Shown one piece after another: positions 9,040-17,474 of a stretch of 64,000 nucleotides of DNA. A model generated the notes under the pieces. It saw only the letters and a program-made list of their open reading frames with translations. It searched no databases and had not been told where the DNA came from. This DNA comes from Bacteroidota bacterium (GTDB lineage Bacteria > Bacteroidota > Bacteroidia > Chitinophagales > Chitinophagaceae), in contig JAFDXX010000012.1 in assembly GCA_018267705.1 (NCBI GenBank), positions 62,001 through 126,000 on the forward strand, read 5' to 3'. Both the position numbers and the translations under genes were made by a program. The stretch's first letter is position 1, and every line of letters starts with the position of its first letter.

Positions 9040-10479
9040 TTATTTAATCCAATTTGCTTGATTAGTATGTGTTAATACAACTTTTACTTTGTATTTATTT
9101 CTTAAATGTCTCGCGGTTTGTTCAGCTGCATACACACTTCTATGTTGCCCGCCGGTGCAGCCAAAATTTATTTGTAAACTGCTGAAATTTCTTTTTAAAT
9201 AATCTTCAATTGTTATATCAATCAAATCCCAAACACTATTTAAAAAAATACTCATTTTAGTACGTTGTTCTAAAAAATCTTGTACAGGTTTATCTTTCCC
9301 GCTTAAATTTTTATATTCATCAAATCTTCCCGGATTTAATATTCCACGCATATCAAAAACAAAACCACCGCCATTTTCGGAGCTATCTTGAGGAATTCCT
9401 TTTTTATAACTAAAACTATTAACACTTATTACTAACGGAGTTTCTTCAGTAGCCTGTATTGATGTAAATCGTTCTATAATTTCCTTACTTACAATTAATT
9501 TCAACATCCTATCAAACTCAGGCGTAGCAATACCTACACGTTTGTGCTCTAAAAAAAATTTTAAATTATTTAATGCCAATGGTATGCTTGATAAGAATTG
9601 TGCTTTTCTTTCAAACAAGCCTCTAAAACCATAAGCTCCTAATACTTGTAATAACCTAATTAATACATAGCCATTGTATTGACTAATAAAAGTTACTTTA
9701 TCAATTTGTTTATTTAAAACCTTGCTTATTTCATCAATATAAAAATTCAATAAACTATCTTTCCATTCTTCACTTAATTCTGCTCTTGCTTGCCATAATA
9801 AACTGGCAACATCATATTGCAATGCACCCTTCATTCCACCTTGATAATCTATAAAATAACATTCGGCATTTTTTATGATAATATTTCTACTTTGAAAATC
9901 TCTGAACATAAAATATTTATGCTCGGTAAAAGTTAAATAAGTACTTAATGCTTCAAAATCATCCAGCATTTGTTGTTTATCATAAGGCAATTGTAGTGTA
10001 TCTAAAAAATAATATTTAAAGTATAACAAATCACTTAATATGGCTTGTTTACCAAATTCTTTTGCAGTTAAACACCAACTATAATCTAACCCTTTATCTC
10101 CCTCAATTTGAATACGGGCAAGGGCTGTAAGGCTTTTTTGAAAAAGAGTATAAACATATTCTTTATGTCCTGCTGTTTCTAATTTATTTAATAAACTTTC
10201 AGTGCCTACATCTTCTTGTATATAAATTGTTTGCTCAGCATTTACACAAAAAATTTGAGGAACAGGTAAATGTTTTGTTTTAAAATGATTACTGAAATTG
10301 ATAAAGGTGTTATTTTCTTTTACATTTAAACCATAGGTTGCAATAAAAGTTTCTTCTTTAAAATAAATACGAAAATAAATTCTATCACTACCGCTTTGAG
10401 GTAATTTTTCAATACGTGTTGGTTGCTGTTTTTTCCAACTTTCAAATAGTTGGGCTATGCCTTGTACAATTGCTTCCAT
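9040..10479 (-). CDS. Aminoglycoside-phosphotransferase-fold kinase (AmgK-like) fused to a RapZ C-terminal domain
   Basis: A 479-residue two-domain protein. Residues 1 to about 330 are an aminoglycoside-phosphotransferase-type kinase: RDFQSRN at 193-199 is the catalytic loop and IDYQGG (210-215) carries the metal-binding Asp211. This resembles AmgK, the anomeric kinase for MurNAc and GlcNAc. Residues 350-479 match the C-terminal half of the RNase adaptor RapZ, with FVFDMRGILNP (373-383), KPVQDFLEQRT (397-407) and the hallmark GCTGGQHRSV (440-449). The N-terminal P-loop ATPase half of RapZ is absent. In E. coli the RapZ C-terminal domain binds glucosamine-6-phosphate and the small RNAs GlmY/GlmZ. 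The downstream MurU-like gene, 11 bp away, supports amino-sugar salvage. The fusion suggests ligand-sensing control of the kinase, which is inference. Confidence 0.85.
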   Translation of the reverse strand: MEAIVQGIAQLFESWKKQQPTRIEKLPQSGSDRIYFRIYFKEETFIATYGLNVKENNTFINFSNHFKTKHLPVPQIFCVNAEQTIYIQEDVGTESLLNKLETAGHKEYVYTLFQKSLTALARIQIEGDKGLDYSWCLTAKEFGKQAILSDLLYFKYYFLDTLQLPYDKQQMLDDFEALSTYLTFTEHKYFMFRDFQSRNIIIKNAECYFIDYQGGMKGALQYDVASLLWQARAELSEEWKDSLLNFYIDEISKVLNKQIDKVTFISQYNGYVLIRLLQVLGAYGFRGLFERKAQFLSSIPLALNNLKFFLEHKRVGIATPEFDRMLKLIVSKEIIERFTSIQATEETPLVISVNSFSYKKGIPQDSSENGGGFVFDMRGILNPGRFDEYKNLSGKDKPVQDFLEQRTKMSIFLNSVWDLIDITIEDYLKRNFSSLQINFGCTGGQHRSVYAAEQTARHLRNKYKVKVVLTHTNQANWIK

Positions 10480-10491
10480 AATATATTGCAG

Positions 10492-10499
10492 CGAATGTA
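10492..10499 (-). promoter_or_regulatory. Candidate -7 box for the kinase-RapZ/MurU-like operon
   Basis: On the minus strand TACATTCG lies 12 bases before the ATG at 10479, and a TTG stands 22 bases further upstream. This spacing fits the Bacteroidota TTG-N17-23-TAnnTTTG promoter, with a C in place of the third T of the box. The predicted leader is about 5-8 bases. Confidence 0.4.
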
Positions 10500-10543
10500 A
10501 TATAAAAGCAAATCTTCATTTCAAAAATTATCTGCACAATTAT

Positions 10544-10551
10544 TACATTCG
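10544..10551 (+). promoter_or_regulatory. Candidate -7 box for the YghO-like gene
   Basis: TACATTCG ends five bases before the ATG at 10557. It is identical to the box serving the divergent operon, both within ATTACATTCG. No clear TTG is seen at -33. If used, the transcript would begin at or beside the start codon. Confidence 0.35.
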
Positions 10552-10556
10552 TTGTT

Positions 10557-11732
10557 ATGAAAGTTATTGAAGTAAATAGTAAAATAGACGAAAAAGATTT
10601 TTTGGAGGTAAATGTTTTAATGAATAAAAACAATCCAAATTATATACGTGCTTTAGATAATGAAGTAAATGCCGTTTTTGATAAAACAAAAAATAAAAAT
10701 TTCAAATACGGTAATGCAATAAGGTGGATTTTAAAAGATGATACCAATAAATTAATAGGAAGAATTGCTGCATTTACCAATTCGAAATATATTAATAATG
10801 GAACCGAATTTGCAACCGGCGGTATTGGTTATTTTGATTGTATTAATAACCAAGATGCTGCTAACTTATTATTTGATACTGCAAAAAAATGGTTACAAAA
10901 TAATGGTATGGAAGCAATGGATGGACCTATCAATTTTGGAGATAGAGATAAAAATTGGGGTTTAATGGTTGAAGGTTTTAATGACGAACCGGTGTATGGC
11001 ATGAGCTTTAACCCTGAGTATTATAAAAAATTATTTGAAGATTATGGTTTTAAAAATTATTATAATCAATTTTTTTATAAAATGATGGTTGATGCACCAT
11101 TACCCGATCGTTTCCCTGAGCGTCATGCAAAATTTAAAGCAAAACCCGGTTATGAAGCAAAACATATTAGTATAAAAAATTTAGAGAAACATGCTCAAGA
11201 TTTTGCAACCGTTTATAATGCAGCTTGGGCACAACACGGAGAAAATAAAGAAATTACCAAAGAACATGTATTAAAATTATTTAATACCATGAAACCAATT
11301 ATGGATGAACGTGTTATTTGGTTTGCTTATTATAAAGAGGAGCCTATTGCTATGTTTATTAATATTCCCGATATAAACCAATACTTTAAACACTTTAACG
11401 GGAAAATGGGATTATTACAAAAACTATATTTATTATGGATGAAAAAAACAGGAAAATGCAAAAGGCTTACAGGGCTTGCATTTGGTGTAGTTCCCAAATA
11501 TCAGGCATTAGGTATTGACAGTTTTATGATTTACGAATGTGCCTTACTATTACAAGGAAAAAATTGGTACAACAACTATGAAATGGGTTGGGCAGGAGAA
11601 TGGAATCCTAAAATGATTAATATATACAAAGCATTAGGAGCCACACCAAGCAGAAGAATGACAACTTATCGTTACATATTCAATGAAAACAAATATAAAT
11701 TTGAAAGGCATCCTGTAATGGAGTATAAATAA
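10557..11732 (+). CDS. YghO-like GNAT-fold protein of unknown substrate
   Basis: A 391-residue soluble protein. The N-terminal half (IRWILKDDTNKLIGRIAAF, then a segment around GGIGYFDCINNQDAANLLFD and MDGPINFGDRDKNWG) follows the pattern of the YghO family, which has an acyl-CoA N-acyltransferase fold. The C-terminal half contains a second GNAT-like segment near GLAFGVVPKYQALGIDSFM, where a pantetheine-binding loop would lie. No reaction is established for the family as far as I know. The gene is single, divergent from the kinase-RapZ operon, and followed by a degraded gene on the other strand. Confidence 0.65.
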   Translation: MKVIEVNSKIDEKDFLEVNVLMNKNNPNYIRALDNEVNAVFDKTKNKNFKYGNAIRWILKDDTNKLIGRIAAFTNSKYINNGTEFATGGIGYFDCINNQDAANLLFDTAKKWLQNNGMEAMDGPINFGDRDKNWGLMVEGFNDEPVYGMSFNPEYYKKLFEDYGFKNYYNQFFYKMMVDAPLPDRFPERHAKFKAKPGYEAKHISIKNLEKHAQDFATVYNAAWAQHGENKEITKEHVLKLFNTMKPIMDERVIWFAYYKEEPIAMFINIPDINQYFKHFNGKMGLLQKLYLLWMKKTGKCKRLTGLAFGVVPKYQALGIDSFMIYECALLLQGKNWYNNYEMGWAGEWNPKMINIYKALGATPSRRMTTYRYIFNENKYKFERHPVMEYK

Positions 11733-11755
11733 CCATAACATACAAAAACTAATTC

Positions 11756-11990
11756 TCATTTTTTGAAGAGTTTAGCAACAGTATTAACCTCATACTCATA
11801 TCCTATGGCATTCATTAATTCATGAATAGTTTTATTATTAGCAGAAACTGCTTTCCAATTATTACCGTCCAATTCCAATAATGTTCATGGTTTTTTTTAA
11901 ATCTGTTGGAGTATCTGTACTATCAAACAAAAAACTAATTACATTAAAATCTTTTCCTAAAATTTCTACTGTTATAATGGAATCAATATA
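11756..11990 (-). pseudogene. Frameshifted remnant of a small gene
   Basis: Two overlapping minus-strand frames read as one broken protein. The first runs from about 11990 to 11862 (IDSIITVEILGKDF ... TDLKKT), and the second continues from about 11885 to a TGA at 11756-11758 (ELDGNNWKAVSANNKTIHEL ... NTVAKLFKK). A one-base shift close to ATGAACATT near 11875-11888 separates them. There is no start codon: an in-frame TAA lies directly before 11990. The family was not recognised. This remnant fills most of the gap of about 315 bases between the YghO-like gene and tRNA-Met. A sequencing error could explain the frameshift but not the missing start. Confidence 0.55.
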
Positions 11991-12009
11991 TTATTACTAT
12001 TCAATAAAA

Positions 12010-12044
12010 TAAAAAAGCTGAAACACTTATATAGTATTTCAGCT
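12010..12044 (-). terminator. Intrinsic terminator of tRNA-Met
   Basis: AGCTGAAATACT pairs with AGTGTTTCAGCT (12 bp with one G-T wobble) around a five-base loop. On the minus strand it is followed by TTTTTTATTTT. It begins four bases downstream of the tRNA 3' end. Confidence 0.8.
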
Positions 12045-12047
12045 TTG

Positions 12048-12121
12048 TAGCGAGGAGCAGACTTGAACTGCCGACCTTCGGGTTATGAATCCGATGCTCT
12101 AACCAACTGAGCTACCTCGCC
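12048..12121 (-). tRNA. tRNA-Met (anticodon CAT), probably elongator
   Basis: A 74-base cloverleaf on the minus strand. It has a 7-bp acceptor stem closing with a G1-U72 pair, D-arm GCTC/GAGC, anticodon loop TTCATAA with CAT, a T-arm with loop TTCAAGT, and discriminator A at 12048. CCA is not encoded. The absence of the C1/A72 mismatch argues against the initiator. A CAT anticodon could also be tRNA-Ile2 with lysidine, which is less likely on overall similarity. It has its own promoter box and terminator. Confidence 0.92.
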
Positions 12122-12145
12122 AAACAAAATTTTTATTTTGGGCTG

Positions 12146-12153
12146 CAAATATA
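12146..12153 (-). promoter_or_regulatory. Candidate -7 box for tRNA-Met
   Basis: TATATTTG on the minus strand, 24 bases upstream of the mature tRNA 5' end, is a full match to TAnnTTTG. A TTG lies about 25 bases further upstream, slightly beyond the usual spacing. Confidence 0.5.
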
Positions 12154-12182
12154 GGGATTGAAAGCTTTTAATGAAAAGCAAT

Positions 12183-14249
12183 TTAATAAGCCAATAATTT
12201 AGTTATACGGCTTTGTACTTTTTCAACCGTAGGCAACATGGCTTGCTCTAATGCCATATTTATAGGTACAGCAGGTAAATTTAATGCACCAACTACTTCA
12301 ACTTTTGCATCTAAGAAGTGATAACAATTATTTGATATACGTAGTGATAAAGCTTCGGCAAATGAATTATTTTGTTGTTCTTCAGTTAATACAATTACTT
12401 TTCCGTGTTTGTTTACACTTCCAAAAATTAATTCTTCATCTAAAGGATAAAGTGTTCTTAAATCAACTACTTCTATTTGTCCCGGAAATTTTTTTGCAGC
12501 ATTTTTTGCCCAATACACGCCCATGCCGTAAGTAATAATAGTAACGGTTTCGCCTTTTTTAATTTTGGCAGCATCGGCTTGCAAAGCCACAGCTCCTTTG
12601 CCTAACGGCAATATATAATCTTTTGAAGGCTCAATAGTTTTAGCATCGTCTGTACCTTCTACTTTACTCCAATACAACCCTTTATGTTCTAACATTACTA
12701 CCGGATTAGGATCGTAAAAGGCTGCTTTCATAATACCTTTCATATCGGCAGCGTTTGATGGATACGCTACTTTAATTCCTTTTATACTTAATAAAGTACT
12801 TTCTATACTTGCACTATGATAAGGGCCTCCGCCACCATAAGCACCCACCGGCACACGCAACACCATTTGAACCGGAAATTTTCCGTTAGTTAAATAATTA
12901 GATTTTGCAACTTCAGTAGCTAGTTGGTTGATGGCAGGAAAAATATAATCGGCAAACTGAACTTCTACAATTGGTTTTAATCCTAATGCACTCATTCCAA
13001 TGGTAGAACCAACTATATATGCTTCTTGAATGGCTGTATTAAATACACGAGCATCACCAAATTTATCGGCTAATGTTGCCGTTTCTCTAAAAACGCCACC
13101 TAATCTGCGTCCTACATCTTGTCCGTATAAAATTGCTTCCGGATGCTGTTCCATTATTTCTTCAATAGCATGCAAAGCAGCATCTACCATCAATACTTTT
13201 TCAGCAGTTTTTGGAGAGCGTACCCCTTTTTCTTCTTTAATATTTGTTGGAGCAAATATATTTTCTTCAACAGATTTAATATCGGGTTCTGCAGCAGCCA
13301 TTGCTTTTTCAAAAGATTCATTTACCTCACGCAATGCGGCAGCTTCTGTTTCATTGATTGCATGTTCCTCAAAACCTGCACCTGCAAGCATTAAGCGAAG
13401 TTTAGGCATAGGATCGTATAAACCATGCTTCAATAAATCTTCTCTATTTCTGTAAAATTCTTTTCTTACACCACTTGTATGATGACCTAATAAAGGAACT
13501 TTTGCATGAATTAAAACAGGTTTACGTTCTTGCCTTGCGTAAGTAATAGCCTGAGAAATAGTTTCATAACTACGGATAAAATCACTTCCATCGCACTGCA
13601 TTTTCTTTAATCCTTTAAAACCATCGGCAAACTCATAAGCATTGCCTACTCTAAATTCTTCGGCACTTGCACTAATACTCCACTGATTATCTTGAACCAA
13701 ATAAATAATAGGTAATTGTTTTAACGATGCAAATTGCAATGCTTCACTAACCTCACCTTCTGTAATACTTCCATCTCCCATTGAACAAATAACAACAGGG
13801 TTTTCTCCATTTTCACCGGGCTGTAATAATGCCAAATTTTGTTTTTCAATATATTGAATACCTTGTGCAATACCTGTGGTTGGTATAGCTTGCATTCCGG
13901 TTGCACTGCTTTGGTGTATAATACCCGGGCGTTGCCCATCTTTATTATTAGGATGACAGTAGTATGAACGGCCTGCCGAAAACGGATCATCTTTTTTTGC
14001 CAACAATTGCAACATTAATTCATACGCCGAAAAACCAGATGCCAACATCATGCTATCGTCTCTATAATATGGGCTAACCCAATCTATGGAAAGTAATTGC
14101 ATGCCGGCTGCAATTTGTATGGCTTCGTGCCCACGTGCACAAGCATGCACATACTTACAAACCTGGCGGTTTGCCTCGTATGTATCGCTCATAGCTTTGG
14201 CCGTAACCATAAGCTTGTAAGCGTGCATTAATGTATCTTTCGTAAGCAT
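12183..14249 (-). CDS. 2-oxoacid dehydrogenase E1 component, alpha and beta subunits fused
   Basis: A 688-residue thiamine-diphosphate enzyme. Residues 1 to about 320 form the alpha part, with the ThDP motif running from GDGSITEGE (158-166) to Asn188 (QDNQWSIS). Residues from about 350 form the beta part, with YGQDVGRRLGGVF and the transketolase C-terminal domain (TIITYGMGVYWA). It would decarboxylate a branched-chain 2-oxoacid or pyruvate and pass the acyl group to the lipoyl domain of E2. The alpha-beta fusion is common in Bacteroidota. No E2 or E3 gene is adjacent, so the substrate is not settled; branched-chain oxoacid is favoured because Bacteroidota make iso-fatty acids. It starts 7 bp downstream of the FAH-family gene. 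Confidence 0.9.
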   Translation of the reverse strand: MLTKDTLMHAYKLMVTAKAMSDTYEANRQVCKYVHACARGHEAIQIAAGMQLLSIDWVSPYYRDDSMMLASGFSAYELMLQLLAKKDDPFSAGRSYYCHPNNKDGQRPGIIHQSSATGMQAIPTTGIAQGIQYIEKQNLALLQPGENGENPVVICSMGDGSITEGEVSEALQFASLKQLPIIYLVQDNQWSISASAEEFRVGNAYEFADGFKGLKKMQCDGSDFIRSYETISQAITYARQERKPVLIHAKVPLLGHHTSGVRKEFYRNREDLLKHGLYDPMPKLRLMLAGAGFEEHAINETEAAALREVNESFEKAMAAAEPDIKSVEENIFAPTNIKEEKGVRSPKTAEKVLMVDAALHAIEEIMEQHPEAILYGQDVGRRLGGVFRETATLADKFGDARVFNTAIQEAYIVGSTIGMSALGLKPIVEVQFADYIFPAINQLATEVAKSNYLTNGKFPVQMVLRVPVGAYGGGGPYHSASIESTLLSIKGIKVAYPSNAADMKGIMKAAFYDPNPVVMLEHKGLYWSKVEGTDDAKTIEPSKDYILPLGKGAVALQADAAKIKKGETVTIITYGMGVYWAKNAAKKFPGQIEVVDLRTLYPLDEELIFGSVNKHGKVIVLTEEQQNNSFAEALSLRISNNCYHFLDAKVEVVGALNLPAVPINMALEQAMLPTVEKVQSRITKLLAY

Positions 14250-14256
14250 TGTTATA

Positions 14257-14868
14257 TTATTTTATTTCTACTTCAAACATTTTTTCTTTTTCAAAAAAAC
14301 CTTCTATCACATCTCCCACAACACATTCACCCACACCTGCGGGTGTGCCTGTAAATAACATATCGCCTATGTTTAAGGAGAAGTATTGTGATATATGTGA
14401 AATGAGGTAATTGAAGGAAAAAATCATATCCTTACTATTACCGTTTTGTACTGTTTGTTTATTTTTTTGAAGAGAAAAATGAATAGGGTTTTCTAAAATT
14501 TCTGGAGTTATATTTAACCACTTGCCAATAACTGCAGAATTATCCCATGCTTTTGCTTTTTCCCATGGAAGACCTTTCTTTTTTAATTCTGCTTGCACAT
14601 CTCTTGCAGTGAAATCTATACCAACAGAAATTTGATTATAATATTTTGATGCGTGTTTTTCGGGAATGTATTTTCCGTTTTTTGAAATTTGAAGTACTAA
14701 CTCTACTTCATAATGCAGTTCGTTACAAAATTCAGGGTAATAAAAAGGAGTATGGCCTTGGAGTAGAGCACTCTTTGGCTTCATAAATATTACCGGATCT
14801 TCCGGTACGGCATTGCCTAATTCTTTTATGTGGTCGGCATAGTTTCTGCCAACACAAAATATTTTCAT
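14257..14868 (-). CDS. Fumarylacetoacetate hydrolase (FAH) family protein
   Basis: A 203-residue enzyme with the compact FAH fold. Metal ligands are visible as Glu54 and Glu56 in HYEVEL and Asp85 in GIDFTARD, and FTGTPAGVG lies near the C terminus. Small members of this family include acylpyruvases and oxaloacetate decarboxylases (FAHD1-like), which act on 2-oxo acids. It is the gene just upstream of the E1 fusion (7 bp), so an operon is likely and a 2-oxo-acid substrate would make sense. Exact reaction unknown. Confidence 0.85.
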   Translation of the reverse strand: MKIFCVGRNYADHIKELGNAVPEDPVIFMKPKSALLQGHTPFYYPEFCNELHYEVELVLQISKNGKYIPEKHASKYYNQISVGIDFTARDVQAELKKKGLPWEKAKAWDNSAVIGKWLNITPEILENPIHFSLQKNKQTVQNGNSKDMIFSFNYLISHISQYFSLNIGDMLFTGTPAGVGECVVGDVIEGFFEKEKMFEVEIK

Positions 14869-14993
14869 AGCTGTAGCTTTGAATATTAATTAAGTAACCT
14901 GAGGCTTAAATGGTTAAGAATAACCTGAAACTTGCCTTTGTGAGATTTACTTGAATTATATTTCCACTACTTATAAACTACGAAAATTGTTTT

Positions 14994-15569
14994 TTATTGT
15001 GTGAAGTTTAAATTATTTACCAAATTCATGGTTTTTTCTATGCCTATAAAGGCAAAGTTTTCAATGGTTTCAATACATTTATCTATTTTTTGCTTAACAA
15101 TGGGTACTTCTTCATTCCACCATTTACTTAATACAAATTGTGCTTGCATGCCTTTGGGGTAATTATTGCCAATACCAAAACGTAATTTGGGGTAAGCATC
15201 GGTACCTAAGGTTAATTGAATATCTCTTAATCCATTGTGACCGCCATCGCTACCTGATGGGCGTAATCTGAGTTTTGAGAGTGTAATGGCTAAATCATCA
15301 ACAATAGTAAGTGTATTATTAATTTCAATTTTTTCCTTATCCATCCAATATTTAAATGCTTTGCCACTTAAGTTCATGTAAGTAGTAGGTAAAATGCAAA
15401 TAAATGTTCGGCCTTTTACTTTTACTTCTGCTACATAAGCTAATCTATCTAATTTAAACATTCCGCCGTGCTTTAATACAAAAGCATTTACAACATCAAA
15501 ACCAATATTGTGGCGTGTATGGCTGTATTCATTTCCAATATTTCCTAAACCAACTATTAAAAATTTCAT
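14994..15569 (-). CDS. pth: Peptidyl-tRNA hydrolase
   Basis: A 191-residue cytoplasmic enzyme that cleaves peptidyl-tRNA released from stalled ribosomes. The catalytic His20 is in SHTRHNIGFD, with Asn10 in GLGN, Asn66 in TTYMNLSGK and the catalytic Asp in IVDDLA (91-92). LRPSGSDGGHNGL is also present, so the family motifs are complete. It follows the ribosomal protein L25 gene, an arrangement common in bacteria (ctc-pth). A strong terminator stands between them, so pth may depend on read-through or its own weak promoter. Confidence 0.96.
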   Translation of the reverse strand: MKFLIVGLGNIGNEYSHTRHNIGFDVVNAFVLKHGGMFKLDRLAYVAEVKVKGRTFICILPTTYMNLSGKAFKYWMDKEKIEINNTLTIVDDLAITLSKLRLRPSGSDGGHNGLRDIQLTLGTDAYPKLRFGIGNNYPKGMQAQFVLSKWWNEEVPIVKQKIDKCIETIENFAFIGIEKTMNLVNNLNFTQ

Positions 15570-15596
15570 GTTGTAAAAATATTATAACCTGATGCA

Positions 15597-15637
15597 TAAA
15601 ATAAAAATCCCTCAACAAAAGTGTGCTGAGGGATTTG
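15597..15637 (-). terminator. Intrinsic terminator after the L25 gene
   Basis: AAATCCCTCA and TGAGGGATTT form a 10-bp stem around a 12-base loop (15605-15636), followed on the minus strand by TTTTTATTTTAT. It lies 22 bases past the L25 stop codon and before pth. Confidence 0.8.
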
Positions 15638-15657
15638 TTTTATAAAATTTTGAAGCT

Positions 15658-16293
15658 TTATTTTTTTGCAGCCGGAGCTTTTGCAGCGGCAGGTGCAGCA
15701 GCTGCTTTTGCCGGAGCAGCAGTTGTTGCAGCAGCTTCTTCTTGTTTTAACTGACGTGTCATTACCACAGATGCAACCGGAATACGTGGAGAATTCATAA
15801 CCTCCATATTTTCTGCTTTTACATCTTCTACACGAATATTACCGTTTACAGCTAAATTGGTAATATCTACTTCAATATTTTCTTTTAAGAATTTAGGTAA
15901 AGTTTTAACCTTTAACGATTTCATTTTGGTTACTAATTTACCGCCATCTTTTACACCTATTGAATTACCTACAAATTTTAATGGTAAAGTAGCTATTACT
16001 TTTTTGTTATCTACTAATTCCAATAAATCAATGTGTATTAAAGAATCATCAACTTTATCAAATTGCAAATCTTTTAAAATACATTTGTAAGTTTTTCCGC
16101 CAACATTAACATGTGCTAATTGAAATTCTGCGGTGTACACTAAAGGTTTAAAAGCTTTTGCAGGAGCAGAAAAGTTTACTTCTGCCGCACCCCCGTAAAT
16201 TACACCCGGCACTAATTCCTGAGAGCGAATTTCGCGGGTGGCTTTTTTGCCGAATTCGGTCCTCAGTTGTCCTTCGATTGTAACTGTTTTCAT
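15658..16293 (-). CDS. rplY: 50S ribosomal protein L25 (Ctc type)
   Basis: A 211-residue 5S-rRNA-binding protein of the long TL5/Ctc form. The L25 domain occupies residues 1 to about 90 (LRTEFGKKATREIRSQELVP, with GVIYGG), followed by the Ctc beta domain to about 185. The C terminus is an alanine/lysine-rich tail (about 25 residues), probably disordered, as in many Bacteroidota. A TACTTTTG box lies 20 bases before the start. Order prs, L25, pth is conserved in many bacteria. Confidence 0.95.
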   Translation of the reverse strand: MKTVTIEGQLRTEFGKKATREIRSQELVPGVIYGGAAEVNFSAPAKAFKPLVYTAEFQLAHVNVGGKTYKCILKDLQFDKVDDSLIHIDLLELVDNKKVIATLPLKFVGNSIGVKDGGKLVTKMKSLKVKTLPKFLKENIEVDITNLAVNGNIRVEDVKAENMEVMNSPRIPVASVVMTRQLKQEEAAATTAAPAKAAAAPAAAKAPAAKK

Positions 16294-16313
16294 TGTTTAT
16301 TTTTTTTGGACGG

Positions 16314-16321
16314 CAAAAGTA
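16314..16321 (-). promoter_or_regulatory. Candidate -7 box for the L25 gene
   Basis: TACTTTTG on the minus strand, 20 bases before the ATG at 16293, a full match to TAnnTTTG. The predicted leader is about 14 bases. No TTG was seen at -33. Confidence 0.45.
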
Positions 16322-16406
16322 AGGGAAATTATGAGAAAATAGGAAAGTAAATTAAGTAAATTGCTTATCTATAATATACTTACCTATTCATCTTAACACA
16401 TAGAAG

Positions 16407-17363
16407 CTATTTATCTCTACCTCTTAATTGAGAATGGATAAATAAACTGGTAATACTTTTATTTTCATAGGCATTACGAATGGCTATGGCAAATAAATCT
16501 GCTACAGATATTACTTTAATTTTAGGGCTATGCTTTTTTATGGGTATAGTATCGCAAACTACTAATTCTTCTAATACACTATTTTCAATATTTTCATAAG
16601 CTTTACCGCTTAGAATAGGATGTGTACATAATGCTCTTACACTTTTTGCTCCTTTTTCTTTTAGTAATCCGGCAGATTTTGCTAATGTGCCTCCTGTATC
16701 GCAAATATCATCAATTAAAATAATATCTTTTCCGGCAACATCTCCAATTACAACCATGCTTGCAATTTCATTGGCTCGTTTTCTATGCTTATCGCAAATA
16801 ACCATTTCTGCATTAAAGTAACTGGCAATTTCTCTTACACGGTTTGTGCTGCCAACATCGGGTGCTGCAAAAGTTAAGTTTTGTAAACGCAATTGTTCTA
16901 TATAGGGAATAAATACTGCAGAACTGTCTAAATGATCAACAGGTATATCAAAAAAAGCTTGAATTTGTGGTGCATGTAAATCCATAGTAATAACTCTATC
17001 TGCACCTGCTGCTTCAAGCAAAGTGGCTACCAGCTTACTTCCTATGGCTACGCGTGGTTTATCTTTTCTATCTTGCCGTGCAAAACCATAATATGGTAAC
17101 ACTGCAATTATTTTAGCAGCACTTGCACGTTTGGCTGCATCAATCATCAATAATAATTCCATTAAATTATCAGTTGGTGCATAGGTGCTTTGTACTAAAA
17201 AAACATAATCACCACGAATACTTTCAAGAAATATAGGTTGAAATTCTCCATCACTAAATTTTTGAATATTTATTTTTCCTAAATTAGCTCCAAAGCGTTG
17301 AGCAATTTTTTCTGCCAATTTCTGAGATCCTGTACCTGAAAATATTTTTACTGAAGGATTCAT
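16407..17363 (-). CDS. prs: Ribose-phosphate pyrophosphokinase (PRPP synthetase)
   Basis: The frame is open to 17408, but the family start is the ATG at 17363 (MNPSVKIFSGTGSQKLAE), giving 318 residues, the usual length. It makes PRPP from ribose-5-phosphate and ATP for nucleotide, His and Trp synthesis. Visible motifs include DLHAPQIQAFFDIPVDHL for the PRPP synthetase signature, RQDRKDKPR for the ATP flexible loop, and DDICDTGGTL for the ribose-phosphate-binding loop. It is transcribed away from radC and leads towards L25 and pth. A TATCTTCG sequence about 20 bases upstream of the start is a weak promoter candidate. Confidence 0.96.
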   Translation of the reverse strand: MNPSVKIFSGTGSQKLAEKIAQRFGANLGKINIQKFSDGEFQPIFLESIRGDYVFLVQSTYAPTDNLMELLLMIDAAKRASAAKIIAVLPYYGFARQDRKDKPRVAIGSKLVATLLEAAGADRVITMDLHAPQIQAFFDIPVDHLDSSAVFIPYIEQLRLQNLTFAAPDVGSTNRVREIASYFNAEMVICDKHRKRANEIASMVVIGDVAGKDIILIDDICDTGGTLAKSAGLLKEKGAKSVRALCTHPILSGKAYENIENSVLEELVVCDTIPIKKHSPKIKVISVADLFAIAIRNAYENKSITSLFIHSQLRGRDK

Positions 17364-17474
17364 ATATATAAAGTATGCGGCGAAGATAATATTAGTTGGC
17401 AGAGCCAAAAAAAATGAAGCTCCCTATTTTTAAAATTCTTGAAACTAAAATGTAATTGCTAAATTATTTTTTGT

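Noticed and set aside
12284..13455. Plus-strand frames within the E1 dehydrogenase gene
   Set aside because: They are antisense to conserved E1 motifs and encode Leu/Ser-rich sequences without domain features.
17364..17408. N-terminal extension of the PRPP synthetase
   Set aside because: The 15 extra residues (MALPTNIIFAAYFIY) do not belong to the family, and the internal ATG gives the normal protein.
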